DNA of 6,547 nt from Peptostreptococcaceae bacterium (lineage in GTDB: Bacteria > Bacillota_A > Clostridia > Peptostreptococcales > Anaerovoracaceae). Every line of letters begins with the position of its first letter. Within the stretch, counting starts at the first letter, position 1. The position numbers and the translations under genes were made by a program. Below the pieces are notes generated by a model. It made no database searches, had not been told where the DNA came from, and saw nothing but the letters and a program-made list of their open reading frames with translations. The stretch covers positions 1 to 6,547 of the forward strand of contig JAENWH010000107.1 in assembly GCA_016650135.1 (NCBI GenBank), read 5' to 3'. Below are positions 5,023 through 6,547 of this stretch, piece by piece.

Positions 5023-6547
5023 CTATTTTTCCGGAACAGACGCCATGAATACAAATTCTTTTTCGTCATGCTCCATCTTTATAAACCCCTCATATGCTGC
5101 AACCACTTTCTCCATACTGTGGATGCCAAGTCCATGGGATATCGATCCTTTCGTTGAAGCAATACTGCCGTCTGCAATGTCCAGCTCCCCATTATAAGAA
5201 TTTCTTATTTTCAGAAGGAACTGGCTGTTTATCGTGGTTGCTTCTATGGATACAAACCTGGGTTCAGATTCATTCAACTTTCTGCAGGCTTCAATGGCAT
5301 TTTCCAACCCATTTCCAAGTACAATACAAAGATCGCCGTCTTGCATAACTGTCTTTCTGCTGATTTTCGACCGGCTTACAAACTGTATGTTCTGTTTTTT
5401 GGCCTGCAGCCAGTAATACCCAATCATTGAATTGGCTATTACATTTTCACAAAATACCGGCAGTTCATCGGTGTCCGTTTTCTCTTCATATTCACTTAAA
5501 AATTCCTTTAGCTCCTTATACTTCTTTTCTTCAGCAAGTCTGCTCATTACGCCGAGAAACTGGCGGGCATCATGTTTCATCTCCCGTATGTCATTCATCT
5601 GCATACTGAGGGCTTCGTAATAATCCTTTTGATACTGAATCTGATTTTTCGCATAATCAAGCATGACGGAGGATTCTGTCAAATCATCATAAAGATCTCC
5701 CATGCGCATGGAATAGACCCACCGCATGATAAGGGAAAAAACAGTAAAAGTTGTAAGTAACATCAGGGACACATCCATGTATATTTTGCCGCCAAGGTAA
5801 TAACTGTCGATTGCAAGGCCTGCAATAACCAGTACTGCCGACCAGCAAACCAGCATCCCATACTTGCTCATGGTATTTCTGCCCTTGTACACCTTGGCAA
5901 AAAAATAAATGTCCAATGCAAAGGTGAGGGTGGGAATCAGTTGGGAGAAATACTGATTATAAAAATCATCCGGTATCATCAGGTAAAGAAGATACAGGCA
6001 GACATAATATATCAGGAATCCCATTTTTTCCTTCCTGGCAAACTGAATGCCGCACTGCTCCTGAAAAAGATAGATCAACAGATATTTTACCGTGAAGGTG
6101 GCCAGATACATCATTTCATTTGTAGATTCATAGGAAAGGCTGAAAAACAAAGAATGCTGCCAGATACTGAAAAACTCAGACGTCAGCATAATTCGGATCA
6201 GCAAAAACAGAATCATCACCGGCATCCAGGAGGAATGAAGTTTTCTGCGTGCAACCATAACATACATAACCAGTAAATCAAAAAAAGCAAACAGAGCGAT
6301 GCCAAACAAGATAAACCGTATTATATTCCGGTTGCTTATTTCGGTCATTGTCTGTTTGTAATCCCCCATTACCGGTGTCATATAGAGACCGGAAAACTTG
6401 CCGGTCGCCACCTCAATGATTATCTCATGGGGCGCCCGCTCCCCAATCGTTACCGGGTATATTTGAGACTTTGGAACGGTGAAAATCTTGTTCACCACTT
6501 TGGAAACCGTGCCGCTTTCTGCCGCAAGTTGCCCGTCCAGATACAAA
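5023..6547 (-). CDS. Sensor histidine kinase, 7TM (7TMR-DISM-like) with GHKL ATPase domain; 5' end missing
   Basis: The frame is open to the right edge, so the 507 visible residues are a C-terminal part; the TTG at the edge is not taken as the start. Residues 1-70 are extracytoplasmic (GERAPHEIIIEVATGK, GLYMTPVMGDYKQ), compatible with the end of a DISM-type sensor domain. Seven membrane helices follow at about 75-98, 106-123, 142-162, 176-191, 202-218, 229-247 and 257-275. A coiled-coil dimerisation segment at 290-355 contains the likely phospho-acceptor H325 in REMKHDARQF, the AgrC/GHKL-type H-box. The ATPase domain (about 400-505) has the N-box GNGLENAIEA (N412, N416), IRNSYNGE at 447-454, and the G-box SHGLGIHSM (470-478). 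It should sense an external or membrane signal and phosphorylate a response regulator, in this class usually a LytTR-type regulator. None is visible; it may lie upstream off the edge. The signal is unknown. The kinase assignment is firm; the DISM label rests on topology and a partial domain. Confidence 0.93.
   Translation of the reverse strand, partial: LYLDGQLAAESGTVSKVVNKIFTVPKSQIYPVTIGERAPHEIIIEVATGKFSGLYMTPVMGDYKQTMTEISNRNIIRFILFGIALFAFFDLLVMYVMVARRKLHSSWMPVMILFLLIRIMLTSEFFSIWQHSLFFSLSYESTNEMMYLATFTVKYLLIYLFQEQCGIQFARKEKMGFLIYYVCLYLLYLMIPDDFYNQYFSQLIPTLTFALDIYFFAKVYKGRNTMSKYGMLVCWSAVLVIAGLAIDSYYLGGKIYMDVSLMLLTTFTVFSLIMRWVYSMRMGDLYDDLTESSVMLDYAKNQIQYQKDYYEALSMQMNDIREMKHDARQFLGVMSRLAEEKKYKELKEFLSEYEEKTDTDELPVFCENVIANSMIGYYWLQAKKQNIQFVSRSKISRKTVMQDGDLCIVLGNGLENAIEACRKLNESEPRFVSIEATTINSQFLLKIRNSYNGELDIADGSIASTKGSISHGLGIHSMEKVVAAYEGFIKMEHDEKEFVFMASVPEK

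Noticed and set aside
4843..5157. Plus-strand open frame of 104 residues across the intergenic region and into the kinase 3' end
   Set aside because: No ribosome binding site, antisense to the kinase, crosses the terminator and the inverted repeats, and its composition is low-complexity Lys/Asn/Phe.
5941..6276. Plus-strand open frame of 111 residues opposite the kinase membrane domain
   Set aside because: Antisense shadow; the His/Gln-rich translation is what antisense of hydrophobic coding sequence gives.
6544..6546. TTG at the right edge as the true start of the kinase
   Set aside because: The frame is open to the edge, no upstream sequence is available for a ribosome site, and the sensor domain and signal peptide expected for this class are missing, so it is a truncation by the window.

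Overview
The window looks like chromosomal DNA from an anaerobic low- to mid-GC Firmicute, most likely a Clostridia/Lachnospiraceae-type bacterium. The support is indirect: strong AGGAGG ribosome binding sites, a three-SLH-domain anchored surface protein of the clostridial kind, and a GHKL (AgrC-type) histidine kinase with a seven-helix membrane sensor. I could not run a search, so the taxonomy is inference. All four convincing genes lie on the minus strand and are read from right to left.

Reading in the direction of transcription: (1) 5023-6547 holds the C-terminal 507 residues of a sensor histidine kinase whose 5' end is off the right edge. A rho-independent terminator at 4923-4965 follows it, so it is probably the last gene of its operon. 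Its response regulator is not visible and may lie upstream, outside the window. (2) 4721-5022 is a 302-base intergenic stretch with three parts: the kinase terminator, a pair of TGTCAATTTCG-type direct repeats that resemble IS21-family transposon ends without any transposase gene, and a fair sigma-A-type promoter (TTGTTT-17-TATAAT) facing left. (3) 4400-4720 encodes a 106-residue soluble protein of unknown function. (4) 70 bases further on, 448-4329 encodes a 1293-residue secreted modular surface protein: signal peptide, unusual N-terminal region with lectin-like and vWA-like portions, a string of Ig/PKD/FN3-like beta domains, a proline/glutamate linker and three SLH domains. (5) A long GC-rich hairpin (366-405) separates it from a membrane protein gene whose start is at about 330 and which runs off the left edge.

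The small unknown gene and the surface-protein gene may share the promoter at 4855-4883, since no convincing terminator lies between them; a weak second promoter is possible in the 70-base gap. The kinase is insulated by its terminator, so any regulatory link between it and the surface protein is conjecture. The surface protein is probably exported by Sec and held on the cell wall by its SLH domains, displaying its N-terminal region outward.

I see no tRNA, rRNA, CRISPR array, complete insertion sequence or clear multi-gene defence system. The most unusual items are the N-terminal architecture and base-composition gradient of the surface-protein gene, the IS21-like end repeats next to a promoter, and a 40-residue periodic repeat in the left-edge membrane protein.
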